In this document: piece by piece, positions 32,717-45,583 of the stretch
Numbering within the stretch: position 1 is the stretch's first letter
How the letters are laid out: every line of letters starts with the position of its first letter
NCBI GenBank assembly: GCA_964019695.1
Contig: OZ026522.1
Span: 57,436,811 to 57,500,810, forward strand
Direction: 5' to 3'
Origin: Loripinus fragilis
Lineage: Eukaryota; Mollusca; Bivalvia; Lucinida; Lucinidae
Length of the DNA: 64,000 nucleotides
Position numbers and translations under genes: made by a program
Notes under the pieces: generated by a model
What the model was told of the DNA's origin: nothing
Seen by the model: only the letters and a program-made list of their open reading frames with translations
Databases searched by the model: none

Positions 32717-33671
32717 ATCAAAAGTTTTTATCAGCAGATCAAGGGATACTTCTTCAATTCTTTCTATATGTCAACTCGAATAAAGAAGCAAACGGAGAGT
32801 TTGGAACTAATGACCAAACCTATAAATGCGTTGACACACGACTATTTTTACATGTACCTTAAGCTACTTTATAACTCAGCTTTCAAAGGGAACATTCACA
32901 CTTTTTTTAAATTCATTTATTATAGAGCTTACAGTATGGTAGGAATAATCATTCATTTAATGTGTGTGAAATCCCTTCAATTAGCCTGTAATTAATTACT
33001 TTCAGTCGGTACTGGGGGTCTGGCCATTTGCAGGTCAATGAGCTCCTAACAATTGGACTGGAATCACTATGGCCGGCTTACACACTACCAGACCAGTCTT
33101 AAATCCTTGACAATGGCAAAAATTAACAATGTTTCAAAGTAATATTTTAAGGGGTGTGTACATTGATGACTATATTTTGATACATGGGCCAAGGTTTGAT
33201 AATTATTTCAGAAATTCAACCCTTAAAGCACTAATTATTACTATAGCAGACGACATATTTTGTAACAACTTTCTTCAGTTTGGGTGCAATAAGACATAGC
33301 AAAATCAACTGAAACTTATTGAAAAACAAAATACTTTTCTTTTAATAGTCGTAACATTCTAATTTGCATTAATCTGACTGATAATTGTTATAAAAACAGA
33401 ATATCAATTATCCAATATTGAAATGAAGCAATGTATGGAACCACTAGCAAGGTGATTCCATGAGTCATTTAGCTGACCTGAAATAGAGGTTAATGTCCAT
33501 CTTTTAATGTCCATTACTGTAATATGGCATCCCCAGATGTTTACATTAAGGCAATGAACACTGTCATAATTAATTTAGCAGATGAGGGGATGATCCATGA
33601 AAAATAAATTAGTACATTATGAAATATTTATTTTTGATTTAAGTAAAATGTTCAAAACCATGAACATACAC
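32717..33671. other. No gene seen
   Basis: AT-rich, with no frame beyond 75 codons and no domain. Confidence 0.6.
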
Positions 33672-34050
33672 TTTAAAGCTGCATACTCTGTAACTATGAA
33701 CATTTTTTGAAAAAAAAAAATATTTTCTTTTTAAATCATTTGCAAAAGTAGAATAAAGTTATGTTGTCACTATAAATCTTATTTCTACAGTTGAAAACTG
33801 CATGAAAAAGTGAATTATCTTATAAAAACAGGTGTATTTTCTCTTGTTTGTAATTATTTGCGTCCCTCCAATAATTCTAGACAGTTAACTTTTAACATAA
33901 ATGCTGTTGTTTTGGCACTAATAATTTGTTAATTATTACGAAAGAGGTAAAATGTATACCTAAATTTTAGTATTTTTACTGTGTTCTTGAAAAATAGAAA
34001 CATTATTTTTAAATTGAAAATATCAAAAGATACAGATTATGAAGCTTTAA
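33672..34050. mobile_element. 376-bp-class MITE, copy 1
   Basis: Starts tttaaagctgcatactctgt and ends in a diverged inverted version (gatacagattatgaagcttt). It matches the copy at 49158 along its length, including ttatttgcgtccctccaata. Confidence 0.8.
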
Positions 34051-34141
34051 GGCTTTGTTGATGTCTACATTTCAGTACGTTTATACAGGAGCGTTGGTCT
34101 CTGCTGTCTAGTCAATCTGCAAACTATTCAGTTTATTACAA

Positions 34142-34280
34142 TGGAAGTAAGAAAGACGGCAAAGATCAGGAAACGATACAATCAAGCACCACACCTGACA
34201 CAGGATACCACATGGGAAAGTAATAAAAATAAATAAACATCACCAACAGGAGCCAAGAGGTCAGTCCTCTATGTGAACTT
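34142..34280 (-). mobile_element. Penelope-like 3' tail fragment (family 1)
   Basis: gaagtaagaaagacggcaaa, then gcaccacacctgacacagga and agccaagaggtcag match the family-1 tail. Confidence 0.65.
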
Positions 34281-34313
34281 GTAGATAAATCAACTCACAG
34301 TAATATGCAAGGC

Positions 34314-34590
34314 ATGCGCGGACCCGGAAAATTTTGCCAGAGGGGGTCCAAATTTGACAGTGCTTTTAGATGTTGAGGCGAGGTAGGATCCAAATACCAT
34401 TATAATCGAACCATCATTGTCCCACCAGCGAAACGCCATTTAAATGGCGTTTCGCTTGCGTGCCGATGATGGCCCAACATTGAATGCTGGCTCGGTAGCT
34501 TTGTGATTTATCAGGGGATCCGGACCAGTATTGCAAAGAAACCCTATATTTTACATGGGGGGGGGTCCCCCTCTGGATAAGCGCATGATC
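34314..34590. mobile_element. GGATCC-type MITE carrying a perfect 30-bp palindrome
   Basis: The left end gcatgcgcggacccggaaaa and right end ccctctggataagcgcatga are diverged inverted ends. At 34427-34456 lies AGCGAAACGCCATTT joined to its exact reverse complement, itself part of the GGCCCAC-type element, so one element is probably nested in another. Confidence 0.65.
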
Positions 34591-34914
34591 TGCATAATAT
34601 ATTTTATTTGAATGGAAGTTCTCTTTATGAACTTGTAGATAAATCAAATCACAGTAATATACACGACCCTTGTTGAATGTATACTAGTTAGTATCCGGTA
34701 CCAGCAGGAATCTTTTTCCTATTTAGCAGAACGATTTTGTTATCAGGGTAAATCATGATTATTTTACTATTAAACCTGAAAAGGAGACAAATGTTTTCGA
34801 TTTTGAAAACTCTAATGGAAGCGTCCTCCTGTATGAAAAAATCGGTTGTATATCTTAGATTATCTGATAAACTTTGGGAAAATAAACACAATCATTTTTA
34901 GCTATTGTATTCTC

Positions 34915-35060
34915 TTCCATTGCTGGTAGCTCAGGCCTCAGCCTCTATCAATGATGACAGTGAACTGAACCTTAAATCGGTGGGTTGGTGCCTGGGCTAG
35001 TTATTGACTGGACCTTTCGTGGCCGAACCAGTGTGGTATTTTGGCTTTTATGCGCCATAC
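34915..35060 (+). mobile_element. Penelope-like 3' fragment (family 2)
   Basis: ggcctcagcctctatcaatg, then aatcggtgggttggtgcctg match (inverted) the region around 24510-24610. Confidence 0.5.
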
Positions 35061-35190
35061 CTTCACAGCTATTTAATTTGATTTGATTGTTTCTTTGCGA
35101 TGAAACATTGAGTACTTATTGAAGCTTCCATACCTGCTAAGCCATTCGTATGTTACACAACAACATTAATGTGGGCAGTAAAATATATTA

Positions 35191-36535
35191 TACGAGGGTC
35201 ATTTGGAAAGTTCTTAGCACGGCATCATAACTCCACAATGCATTGATAAAACGCTATCAAATAATACATTTTTGGAAACTAGAATTCAACGGCTACTTGA
35301 TGGTTTGATTATTGTCGAAAAAGGACTTGGCGTGCACGCGCAGTGCATACTCAAAACGAGTAGGGGTTTATATACTGGCGGAAATTTTAAGCAAAGTACT
35401 TGGAAAAAAGCGAGGGAAAATTGGGGACCTTATTTGCGATCATGATTTGACATATTAACGAGTCGGTGCCAACTTATTTTTTATTAGAATATATCATGCG
35501 ATCACTGCTTGCACGACTACCACCTTTACATTTGGAAAATGTTGACTAATAGAGAAATGGTTAACTTTCAAAAATGGGACTTTTTTCGAATTTTCTTTAC
35601 ACTTTTACTATATATTGTGTCACTACAGGAGCAAGAAAAATGCCTATTGAGTATATGTTTTGCTTTATTTCTAGCGAACAATGCATACAAATCATTTCGT
35701 CGCACAAAAAGTGTGGCTTGTTTAGTTCTGTATTCAAGAAAATTATTCCTAATAACACTACCCCTACTTTTACAGAAGTGGGTGGGGTAACTTAACCCCT
35801 CACAATTTGTCCGTGGCATAAGAACTTCTCATGGTATCGCGTTAACCATCACAAAATTGATTGATTTCTACTCTCAATGTGTTTGTACTTTTTTGTTTGC
35901 CACGGTTTTCAATTGAAATTAGCCAGAACGTCAACTTATAGCTAAACTTACTCTACCCCTTGGAAAGATTATACGAGTTATCTTCCTTTGTTCTGGTTTG
36001 CAAAATTTATTTTGGTTTCAATACTAGGAGCATAAACTGTGCTTGACAAAAATACCAACACACAGTATTTTTAAACTACTGTCGGTTATATATTTTCAAA
36101 ATATGTGCATTGTGACGTGCGATTTTTAGTCGAAAATTAGCGCACTGCTTTGCTTTCTAGATGGTTTAAGTATTGCTATTCCGCTATTTAGTAATTAGAA
36201 ACATCCAACTCGGTCAGCAACTGTACCAGATTGTGGCCTACAAGATGGTACAAAATTATCTAATTTCATGAACCAATGTTAATGTTCTGCACACTTTTCA
36301 AAAGGTAAATTGATATATTTTACACTGAAATTTTGCGTTTTCCAGTATACAAGCAGTACATGTATTCACAATGATACTGTTCGTGTCCGCATTATAATAT
36401 CCTCATGAAATTTGTGCGATAACTTAGAGGAAAGATAGCTCTATAAAATGATACCAAACATGATAGGGTTTATAAATCGGTTACTGAGATAAAAGACCAT
36501 GCTAAGAACTTTCCAAATGCCCCTCGTATTAACCG
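35191..36535 (+). mobile_element. Mariner-like element remnant bounded by CGAGGG inverted repeats
   Basis: The left end TACGAGGGTCATTTGGAAAG is mirrored at the right by ctttccaaatgcccctcgta, with about 30-bp inverted repeats continuing into TTCTTAGCA, and TA bases flank both ends. This fits the mariner/IS630 type. The 1.3-kb interior has only short frames, and no DDE motif was recognised. The first 280 bp recur, inverted, at 58860-59120. Confidence 0.7.
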
Positions 36536-36835
36536 TGTTGCACTCAAATCTGCCACGACCCTGTCAAACTGCACATTTGGCGAGAAATAGCTGCCCTTTT
36601 TGAAATATCGCCAACCTCATTTACTCATAGGAAATTCTGACTGTGAAATGAATTTAAAGTCTATTTATTCCAAAAGAAGCCACACAGCCGGGGAATATGC
36701 TGCAAACAATGACTGAATATTTATGGTGAATAGTCACGGACCTGTAGATGTAGAAAAGGAAGTGATTGGTTCAAAAGGTGGGTATATTTAAGAGTAAAGT
36801 CTTTCTTAATTGGTCAATAGCAATTACACTGTAAA

Positions 36836-37145
36836 TAAAGTAAGTAAGAAGGCAAAAATCAGAAATCGGTAGAATCAAGTACCACACCTGACCCAGGCCA
36901 CCACATGGGAAAGTGACAAAAACACAAGAAAACATCGCAAACAAGAGAGTCAAGAGGTTAACCCTTTCCAAGCCGGTGACCACAATGCTGCAATGAACAG
37001 ACAAGAAAGTATGACACACACGTAACATAAATAACAAAACTAATTCACAAAAGAAGCATCGCATTGGAACGGCCAGTAAAATATTTTTACTGGAGGGCTT
37101 AAACTAGTTTATGGCTCCAGACTCACGCTTATTTCAGATGTGGAC
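36836..37145 (-). mobile_element. Penelope-like 3' tail (family 1)
   Basis: aaagtaagtaagaaggca, then aagtaccacacctgacccag, ggaacggccagtaaaatatt and gagggcttaaactagttt. It starts 300 bp after the right end of the mariner-like element. The 97-codon minus frame is tail sequence. Confidence 0.7.
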
Positions 37146-37261
37146 CAGGTCAAATAGAAACCATATTGATTAGACAGAAATATGTTTGCTGCAATTTTTG
37201 TAACAATCTCTCGCTGCTTTTGTTGATTTAGTTTACCGATGTGAAAATGACCTTGCATATT

Positions 37262-37475
37262 GATAAGTTTTTTTCAATGCAATATTTCTCCTTCTAAGGG
37301 TGCCCACCTTCAGTGGACAAAAGTGGTAAACGGTATCTCATTCTTGTTTATTGATTAGTGGTCCAATCTGTAATTCTATGGCAGACCCATCATGATTTAA
37401 GAGTTGTGAGGACCACAGTTTACTTAAAGGCTATAATAGAGATCTATGGAAAAAAAATACAGGTCTGGGCCTAAA
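37262..37475 (+). repeat. Dispersed repeat C, copy 3
   Basis: Has acaaaagtggtaaacggt, ggtatctcattcttgttt, gagttgtgaggaccacag and gagatctatggaaaaaaa. No coding frame. Confidence 0.75.
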
Positions 37476-38079
37476 TGAGGCTCAGTACTTTATCATGCAG
37501 TATCGTTTCAAATGTATTGCAGCTGCTATTCTTTAACTATGAATTTGTTCCTATCAAGTTTAAGGAAACACATTGCACATAAACAATAAACACTATCATG
37601 ACAAGGGCTGGACTATTTAATGATACATGTAATATTATGTGTTGCGGTCACTTGGCATATTTTACTTAAAAATTGTTTCGCCGTTAATCATGTATGCTTT
37701 ATGCAAATAAAGGGTCATAATTGATTTAATTTGTATACGTATGGAAGTGGTGCGTAATTTATAAGTAAAAATAATTATAACATCATGTTCATGTCAGCGC
37801 TGTTAATGAAACATGAGCAAAGTCTAGCCCAGACAATGGTTTAGAAAGATACAAAGCTCTTTATCTTAATGCAATTATCGTTGCGAAAGTCAATAACCAT
37901 TTAACGAATAAAAACCTTGTCAAATTGTTACTCGACTAACTAAGGCCTAGTCAAATCAAACATTACAGCAGTATATGAAAGTGGAAATAAGTAGATCATT
38001 GTTCTGACAAACGGAACTAGATGCATAAATAAACTTAAATTTAGCCTAAGCTTTCATCTATGTCCCTACATTGGCATTT

Positions 38080-38170
38080 ACGAGCTGTCAAGGCTCTGGA
38101 TGGACTGTGCGTGAGCACATAGCTCACTGCTCGCATATTCGATTAGGACCAATATCTAATGAGCTGGTCA
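38080..38170. mobile_element. GCGCA-type MITE fragment
   Basis: gagctgtcaaggctctggat ... gctcgcatattcgat and tctaatgagctggtcaaatc resemble the GAGC-type ends seen at 30900-31020. Confidence 0.35.
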
Positions 38171-38739
38171 AATCATTTGGCACCGACTAACTTCATTTTT
38201 TTTAGCAGAAAACACAGCACAAAGTGTCCAAAATTGCTTATTAAGTGTCATATTATCAAGCTAGAGAACCACTGTACTTGAACAGCGCAGTCATAGCGTG
38301 GTCGTTGCAGTCGACAAGTGCACAAAATAGTGTACCTAGCTGTTAAAAAGGGTAATATTTTGGTCAATATTTTACTTCTGAAAATATTTATCGCGAATTA
38401 TTGTCACTCATAAATCCAGCTGTGTATCTGCTTAACAATTTTTTGTGGGTTGAGTGATAGTCGTTACAGTGCCAGAGTTATGCCCAAAATGTGTTTTTTA
38501 TTCCTAAAAAGAGGATGAAAGAATTTTTGCCTATGTTCTGGAATTTATGCTTACTTTAGCTAAAATGCAAAATAACAGTACTTTAATGTGAAAAAAGTTC
38601 GAATTCTGAGGCTGGAGCATTTGGAAAGTTATTCAAGATTTTCATACTGTACTTATAGTTCTGTATATCAGACCTTCTGGCCAGTGACTGCAACATATTG
38701 ATTTTATTTAGACACTCGACTGCTGGGCCAGAAGCCCAA

Positions 38740-38800
38740 TGGCTTAGCGGTGGAGTGCTCGACTTAACATCGAAAAGTTCATAGATCGAGTTGGGAAAAT
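38740..38800 (+). mobile_element. Degenerate tRNA-like SINE head
   Basis: An A-box-like TGGCTTAGCGGTGGAG is present. The B box is broken (gttcatagatcgag). It is followed directly by TAATTG-rich sequence. Confidence 0.5.
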
Positions 38801-39990
38801 TAAGATTGTAATTGTAATTAATTGTAATTTAATTACATTTTTCTAAAGTAATTGCATATAATTGTAATTAAGACATTTCTTAAATTACAGTAATTGAATG
38901 TAATTAATTACATGGCCAAAAATGGGAGTAATTTACAATTACTTTCAATTACTTTTCAGATCAGTTATGAACTTCAGTTATTAAAGATTACCTTATATAC
39001 TAAAACACTGCTAAATGAATTGTTCTTGTGTTTTTGGCCTTTGCAAAAGCATATATCGTTTGCTGTACTGGTTGAATGCGACATGAAACAAATGAGAATT
39101 GGGACGAGTCATGCTAGTACATGTATATTTATAAATAAAAATAGAATTACAATTTTACTGCAGACACAGACTGTATGTTACTTCTATTATTCCTTTTTAA
39201 GCAAATTATTTATTCTTGTTCATCTGCTTATAAAAGATCTGGCTTTGTGACAATCAAGCTTTGATAGTTAAAATACCAAAATAATAATGATAATTATAAT
39301 AACAATAATAATAATAAAATGTGATTCAGAAAATTGAATTGAATATAACTCATTCAGTGTACCCGGGGCCCATCATTGTTAAGATAATAACAAAACAGGG
39401 CTCTAGATAAGAAGGGGTAAAGGGTATTTCAGTATTGATTTTTTGTAATTCAGCAATGAAAATTAAATTGAAGGGTAAAAATACTCTTTGCAGTTTGAGG
39501 CTTTAGTGCTGATATTCAATTTATCCCCCCCCCCTCCTCTCCCCCCCCCCCCACCTTAGAAAATAAAGAATAGTTTTTTGTATTTCCTCTTGTGTGATAA
39601 TGTCATCAATCGCAAAAAACTGATTATGTACATTTCAATTTCTTTCAAGTTGCAGCACTTGACAATATAATAATTTGATATAGGAAAAAATAAAATCAAC
39701 CTAATAGACATATGTTGAATTAAAAATATCAAGGTTTACTCAGACTTTTGAGGAGATTTCAACTCATTTCAAATATCTCTGATATTAAAATCTGATGAAG
39801 CTATCAAATGGGCAGTGAAATGTAATTGTAATGTAATTAATTACATTTGGCAAAGTAATTATATATAATTAATTACTTTGTTCAAAAGCCATGTAATTGT
39901 AATTGTAATTTAATTGAACAATTCCCAATGTAATTGTATGTTATTAATTACTTTTTCAAAATAATTGGCCCCAAGTCTGTATTAGAAAGA
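38795..39990. repeat. Two TAATTG-rich blocks flanking about 850 bp
   Basis: Blocks at 38795-38965 and 39815-39970 are built from gtaattgtaattaattac-type motifs. The outer edges look inverted: gttgggaaaattaa at the left and ttggccccaagtctg at the right. The 118-codon frame between them (38894-39250) has no recognisable domain and overlaps the left block. An (AAT)n stretch lies at 39290-39320 and C-runs at 39527-39553. Confidence 0.6.
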
Positions 39991-42900
39991 CCCTGGTTTA
40001 GTTGACCGTAACCTACAAATATCAGCATTTCTTCCCTACGGAAGAGTTATTGTGCCATATATTATTTTTTTAAACCATCAACGCAGATATTTCTTTACAT
40101 TTCTCGCGTTTTAACTATCATTCTTTCAGCGTCATCGTGAAAATCATATTTAAAACTAATGAAAAAGTGCAAAAAAACATAATATACTACTAAATCTCTA
40201 CGATAGATGAATAACCATTTATCGCATCTACTTTCTTCCATACAGAGATCAAGTCAGCTTTTCACATCAACAATGAAATTATAATACTTCGTCTCATAAA
40301 TGAAACTATTTCAACGGCAGCCAATTTTGGGGACTCACCGATGAGTACTGGGTGTAGCTACATGTATGATAAACAAAATGGCCAAAATGCCAAAAAATGT
40401 TAATGTTCTAACACTAGCAAATGGAAATCACCAACGACCACTGACTGTTGCTGGAATCTGGATGCTGCAAGTACGGTTATTTTACTCTGTAGAAAGGGGG
40501 TATATTGGATTGTTTTCTAGCCTCAGGTATTCATGCACACATGGTATTTGCCAGATACCCGAGTCTTTATGCACTAAGCATGAATAGTTTTAACATTACT
40601 ACGAAATGCATATGTTGCAAAAACAATCGCAATTAAGTGAAAGCGTCTCCTGTAATATCTAATTTGCAAAATCATCGATTTTAAGCATGAAAGGTGTTGC
40701 GAGATGAATATCTCTCTCTGTATTGTATTATTACGACATTGATAACCGCACATCGTTTCATCTTCAAAGACAATAAAAGGATAATAAATATTCCTTTAAT
40801 CGTCAAAGTATGAAAATTATGCTTTATTCCCTCAGTGTCTCTAAAAAATTACAGGTTTCAAAGTATGCCCTATTTATTGTGAGTACGTAAGTGCGTAGTT
40901 AGAACGCTGAAATCATTACGCAAATCAAATGGAGACTACTGAAACAAGCAGGATTCTCATGAGTTGCTTCCCTTTTCAAAGTGGGCAAATTTGGGCCTTT
41001 AAAAGAAGTCATTATTGTATGGAAAACAAGATTGGGCGGTCGAAACCACCCCCAGTTTTAACCAGTTAAAATCGCCCCTGTCAATATGCTAAAAAGTGGT
41101 CAATACTGGTCAATATGAATCTGAGTGGACAATTGAAAATTTTAAGTGGCCGCTTTAGTGGTGGATTGAGGTATTAGGCCAGGTTTTATGTTCTGTTCAT
41201 TGAAAAAGAAAAAAAGTACTGTTTCGTCCCTGCCAGGGGCACTTTCACCTTAGCACGGACTTATGCATTACAGTCCAGGCACCTAGCACTAGTCTTTTTA
41301 ATCATCAATGGCAGAATGGAATAACCATAAAATAAAACAGGGTCTTTTTTCATCATTTCTAGACAATAACTTTTATTTATGACACTGGTTAAATTATTAA
41401 CTTAACTGATAACAACAGATAACACACATCTGTATAAACACAGGTGCCACTGAATTAGCCAATGCATTTTTGCGCTCAGTGATTGGACAGGTCTTATAAG
41501 CTGGACACACCTTCTTCAGTATGAGAGACATGCCCAGTATTTTGACATTTTTGTGTGTTCTGGGGTAATTAAAGTTAAAATTAATTTTTTGATATATATA
41601 CTTAAAGCCATTAAAAACGCAACTGGTACAAGTGTTATTTTTCATATTAATATCAGCTTGATACACTTTGTCTTTGTACTAACAAGCGTCTCTAACGTAG
41701 GAGCACGTTTTAACATAACTTGAGCTCAATTGCACACTTCTGCAAAAAAATTTGGTGAAAAATGACGAATTCATCAAATTTTTTGGTAACCATATTAAAT
41801 CTTGAAATGTTATTCAATTTCAGCGTGCAAGTACTGCGTTTCACTCAAACAAACAATAAAACGGTTTACAATACAAAATTCACTTTGCTGGAAGGACCTA
41901 AAATTTATGTTTATAACTTCAATTTTCGTGAAATTTTCCCAAAATTTGAGAAATCACTTTAGCTTCAATTAAACGGAATCATTTAAAAATTGGCATACGT
42001 AAGTTGTAAGGTCATAACCTATGGTTATCATTTATCGCAATATTTACCGTCGGAAGTGTTGCATTTTCGTTAACTTCCGGTTTTCATGCCGAAACTTTGA
42101 TGACCATTTTAAAGGTCAAACGTTCAAGACAAAACCAATCTGTTGCGTGTGCATAGAAAGTAGAACAATGCTGAAATTTTCCGAAAGTTTGAATCCAAAA
42201 GAGCCATTCATAATGAAGATCTGATATCCAGCTTAATAAGGTGATTTTGCAGTTTTTGTGTCGAAGTTTGGGTTGTGTCCCTTTATCAAAAAATACAGCC
42301 TGGCTTATCTGGACTGCTTGATCTGCACCAAAAGAATATTGGCTGGATATCGCGACCATAGGTTTATGCTTTTATTTTATTAGAATGATAAAATAGCATT
42401 AAATCTCGAGTAAGGTTGCGTTTTTACTGGCGTTAAGTATAGTTCAACATTTAGTGTTTTCTTAACGATTTTCACACCTTTGTCTTTTCAGGTGATAAGC
42501 CAATTTAATTTGCATTTTAACTAACAGAGACTAATTTGTACATGGTTACCTCTTTGATGATCAATTTGAATTATTGAATGATTTTTTGTACTACATGTAT
42601 CTTTGATCTAAAAGTCACTGATTTAAATATTTTTATGACAATGAAAAAGCTAGTCTTAAAATTTATTTATTTTCATTATTTGCATTTGCTTTACTTTTTT
42701 TAATTAATGGTTAATAAAAAATAAGTTCAAGTCTTTAGTCTGAACTGAAAGTTGTGGTAATGATTCAGTTTGATTGAGACTGAAGATCCTAAACTATTGA
42801 CATTTCATTTTTGTTTGTTTTACAGCCTATTTATTTATTATTACATTTTTAAAAAGCAATAGTAACTCATGAAACATATTTTCAATTAATCCTGTATTAT

Positions 42901-43189
42901 CTTATACTGAAACTATTTAAGTCTGTTCATGGTATAACTAATGCTAGGTATCTTCACATCAACCATGTTTTTTTTCAATCGACCAATTGACCACAAATCG
43001 ACCAGTAATGATGGGTAAAACCAGTAATGACCACTGGTCTGGTCAATATGCATATTGGCCGGTCGATTGCCAACCTTGATAGAAAACGATATACCATGCA
43101 TATTAGGTGATTTCCATTTAATGTGGACAATTTTAATACGCAAATGGGTAACTGCGTAATGGGAGCTACGCCTATGGTACAATAGAGGA
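39991..43189. other. No gene seen
   Basis: Short frames at 40366, 41397, 41762 and 42021-42359 lack domains. Two stretches (41080-41170 and 42975-43075) are rich in ggtca/gacca motifs and may be relics of a shared repeat. Confidence 0.5.
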
Positions 43190-43375
43190 TAGGCTGGCTC
43201 CAGTCCTTAAACATTTTTTCATCAATGTGTCATTTCATATACTTGAACCTAGCCTTACTCTGATAGTCTACCTCTGAAGGCTTTTGAATAGAGCCATCAG
43301 AGTTAGACTAGCTCCAAATATATAAAATGACACATTGATGAAAAAATGTTTTAAGGACTGGAGCCAGTCTAGATA
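43190..43375. mobile_element. Foldback element with about 47-bp arms
   Basis: ctggctccagtccttaaaca, ttttttcatcaatgtgtcat on the left is mirrored by atgacacattgatgaaaaaa, tgttttaaggactggagcca on the right. Inside, actctgatagtctac and atcagagttagac are also inverted. Confidence 0.9.
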
Positions 43376-43669
43376 GAGGGGTCTTAATGGGATTTAAGGG
43401 GTTGGTGTTTACATTAACTTCCCTGTGTATTAGGCAATGTGCGGACAGTGTATCAGAACAACTCACACAACGTCTTCATCTCCAAATTGGGCTCACTAGG
43501 AACACAGCTGATCCAGAATACAATTTATACTCTTTAAAAAACATGTCACATGTATTCCCGAGTTCAGAGTATATATGTAGATTAAAAAAACAGCCTACAC
43601 AGCTGCTGAGACTAGCTAGAATCTTAGATTTGTGCATATTTTAGTTATCAGACTTTCCAGAAGACTAAT

Positions 43670-43735
43670 AACAAAAGCTCTGATCACCCTGCGCGGATGA
43701 GCAGGCTGGTCTGCGCCTTTGTTGTTCAGACACAA
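43670..43735. mobile_element. GCGCA-type hairpin fragment
   Basis: acaaaagctctgatcaccct, gcgcggatgagcaggc, tggtctgcgcctttgttgtt. Confidence 0.65.
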
Positions 43736-43799
43736 CAAAGTTAGGTTTTTTGACAAATTATATCTCTATCATAATTATTCTGGTATGCATGTATCGGTA

Positions 43800-44010
43800 A
43801 ATTTTGAGCCAGCTCATGCGATTTTGGTGCTTATCACATTATGCTCTAAATCACCATTTAAAATGTGCGAGTAGCTATCTAGTGGGAGTAGAAGCCCTAA
43901 TCATGAACTCAACATTGTGTGTGCGAGCAGTAAAGGCTCTGGCCAGACTACGCGGGCCGAACGCGTATGGTCGCATGAGACTTTGTTGCTTGCCAGTAGA
44001 ATAAGTACCG
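43800..44010. mobile_element. GCGCA-type MITE fragment
   Basis: gagccagctcatgcgatttt at the left. The hairpin gcgagcagtaaaggctctgg ... gcatgagactttgttgcttg lies around tacgcgggccgaacgcgta. Confidence 0.55.
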
Positions 44011-44417
44011 AAATCTGACACCCCCCCCCCCTATCCTCCAGGAGTTTTTTTGGGAGCTTGGGAGAAGGGCTATTAATTTCAGGGAGCTGAGTAGCTGGTA
44101 ATTATTTTTGGGGAGTTGGGTAGCAAACACATAGTTTGCTGTTTTAGAATGCACTGCCAAAACACTGAGGAAAAATAATGTCAGGGATTTGGGGAGATCG
44201 GAACATTATTTTAAGGAATCTAGGGATGACAGACCCCACCCCCACCCCTCTGTGGGGGCCTCAAATCGCATGATGCACTGGTTTATTTGGTTCTGACCAC
44301 ATACATCTTCACAAGGGGAGAGACACGATAAAGTGGTCTGCTGTATTTAATTTGTGTAGGTTTTCTGTATTCAATCGGATCCGATTTCCAAATTATTTGA
44401 GTCATATTAATAGACGT

Positions 44418-44705
44418 TAAGTGAGTATGACCAGGAAATGCCACAATCACACAGTGCCGACCAACCCATGGCATTGTGAGAAAGAGACACATAACACTAA
44501 CAGCTACATGGCATCAAAACATGAAGAAGACAATTAAAGTAAAGCAACCAGCTCTCTCTTACATAGTGAGAGGATTGCAATATTAAAAAGGACACTAAGT
44601 ACTGCACAAAAAACCAAGGACCAAATAAAAAAAACTCACAAACAATGTGAGCAGCAATTAACAATGCATCAACAACAACAGAACCACCACTCTGTGCAAA
44701 TGCGA
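44418..44705 (-). mobile_element. Penelope-like 3' tail (family 2)
   Basis: taagtgagtatgaccaggaa, gccacaatcacacagtgc, agcaaccagctctctcttac, then caacaacaacagaaccacc. Truncated before the ggcttaaat block. Confidence 0.65.
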
Positions 44706-45224
44706 AATGAGCGATATTTCAGTGTGCGAATGGGTTATTTGTATACAATTTTTAAAGAGGAATAACAGCATTAGCTATAAAAGAGCTATTCTAACTTGTA
44801 TACATACGTCTAAAACATAAACAAAATGTAAGTAACTACAAATCTATTATTGTCATTGGTGCTTTCATTTACCCTCTCGTACGTGACATAGCTTGTAATC
44901 AAAATTACAAGTCTGTTGATGCTTCATAAACTCATTTGTTTCTTTTTGAAGTTAATTGAGTACAAATTAATTGGTTCGCGCTTGGAAAATAGCACCAATA
45001 GTCTGCAACGAATGCATACATGACCAACGAACTTCACATACACACATGATATATATTATGGATGTACATTGTAGTAGCCATTGACTGAAAGAGTAACATA
45101 CATAATAAAGTGTTACGGAATAACTCAAAACACTGTTGACCTAAATTATGTCAAAGTATTCACACATATCATAAGGGTTTGTTTTGAATACTCAGACTCA
45201 TTAGCTCTGCATGCTGGATAAATT

Positions 45225-45385
45225 TTTGAGTTTTGTCGTCTGAAGAATTTTTCAAAATAAAAATTTCAAATAGTTATTTCAGTTGTATTATCAAATTGTC
45301 AAACAGTTTGGTTCCAGATAAAGCCCGACATGTCGGGCCTGACCTGGGACCAAACTGTTTTCAAATGTTATGAGCAGACGACTGA
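45225..45385. mobile_element. GTCGTCTGC-family hairpin MITE
   Basis: Left end ttttgtcgtctgaagaattt. The hairpin tcaaacagtttggttccaga, taaagcccgacatgtcgggc, ctgacctgggaccaaactgt follows. Right end gagcagacgac. GCCCGACATGTCGGGC is a perfect palindrome. Confidence 0.8.
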
Positions 45386-45583
45386 AGCATCCAAAGAGTT
45401 AATTGTCAAGGGAATATTGAGGCATTTAGAGAATATAGTAATTAGTCTGTATCTAGTCCCCGGGGACACAAGTGTCAACTTCCACAAATAATTGGATTAA
45501 AATCTTAGAGAACAACAACGTCGTTTAACATTTTTTTCAATCTGTAACTAACTGGCGGCGAATAATGTAGAGATATAGAACCA

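Noticed and set aside
36771..37064. 97-codon minus-strand hydrophobic frame
   Set aside because: It is the family-1 Penelope-like tail; sister copies lack the frame.
38894..39250. 118-codon plus-strand frame as a gene
   Set aside because: It starts inside a TAATTG repeat block, has no domain and no splice context, and the length is plausible by chance in AT-rich DNA.
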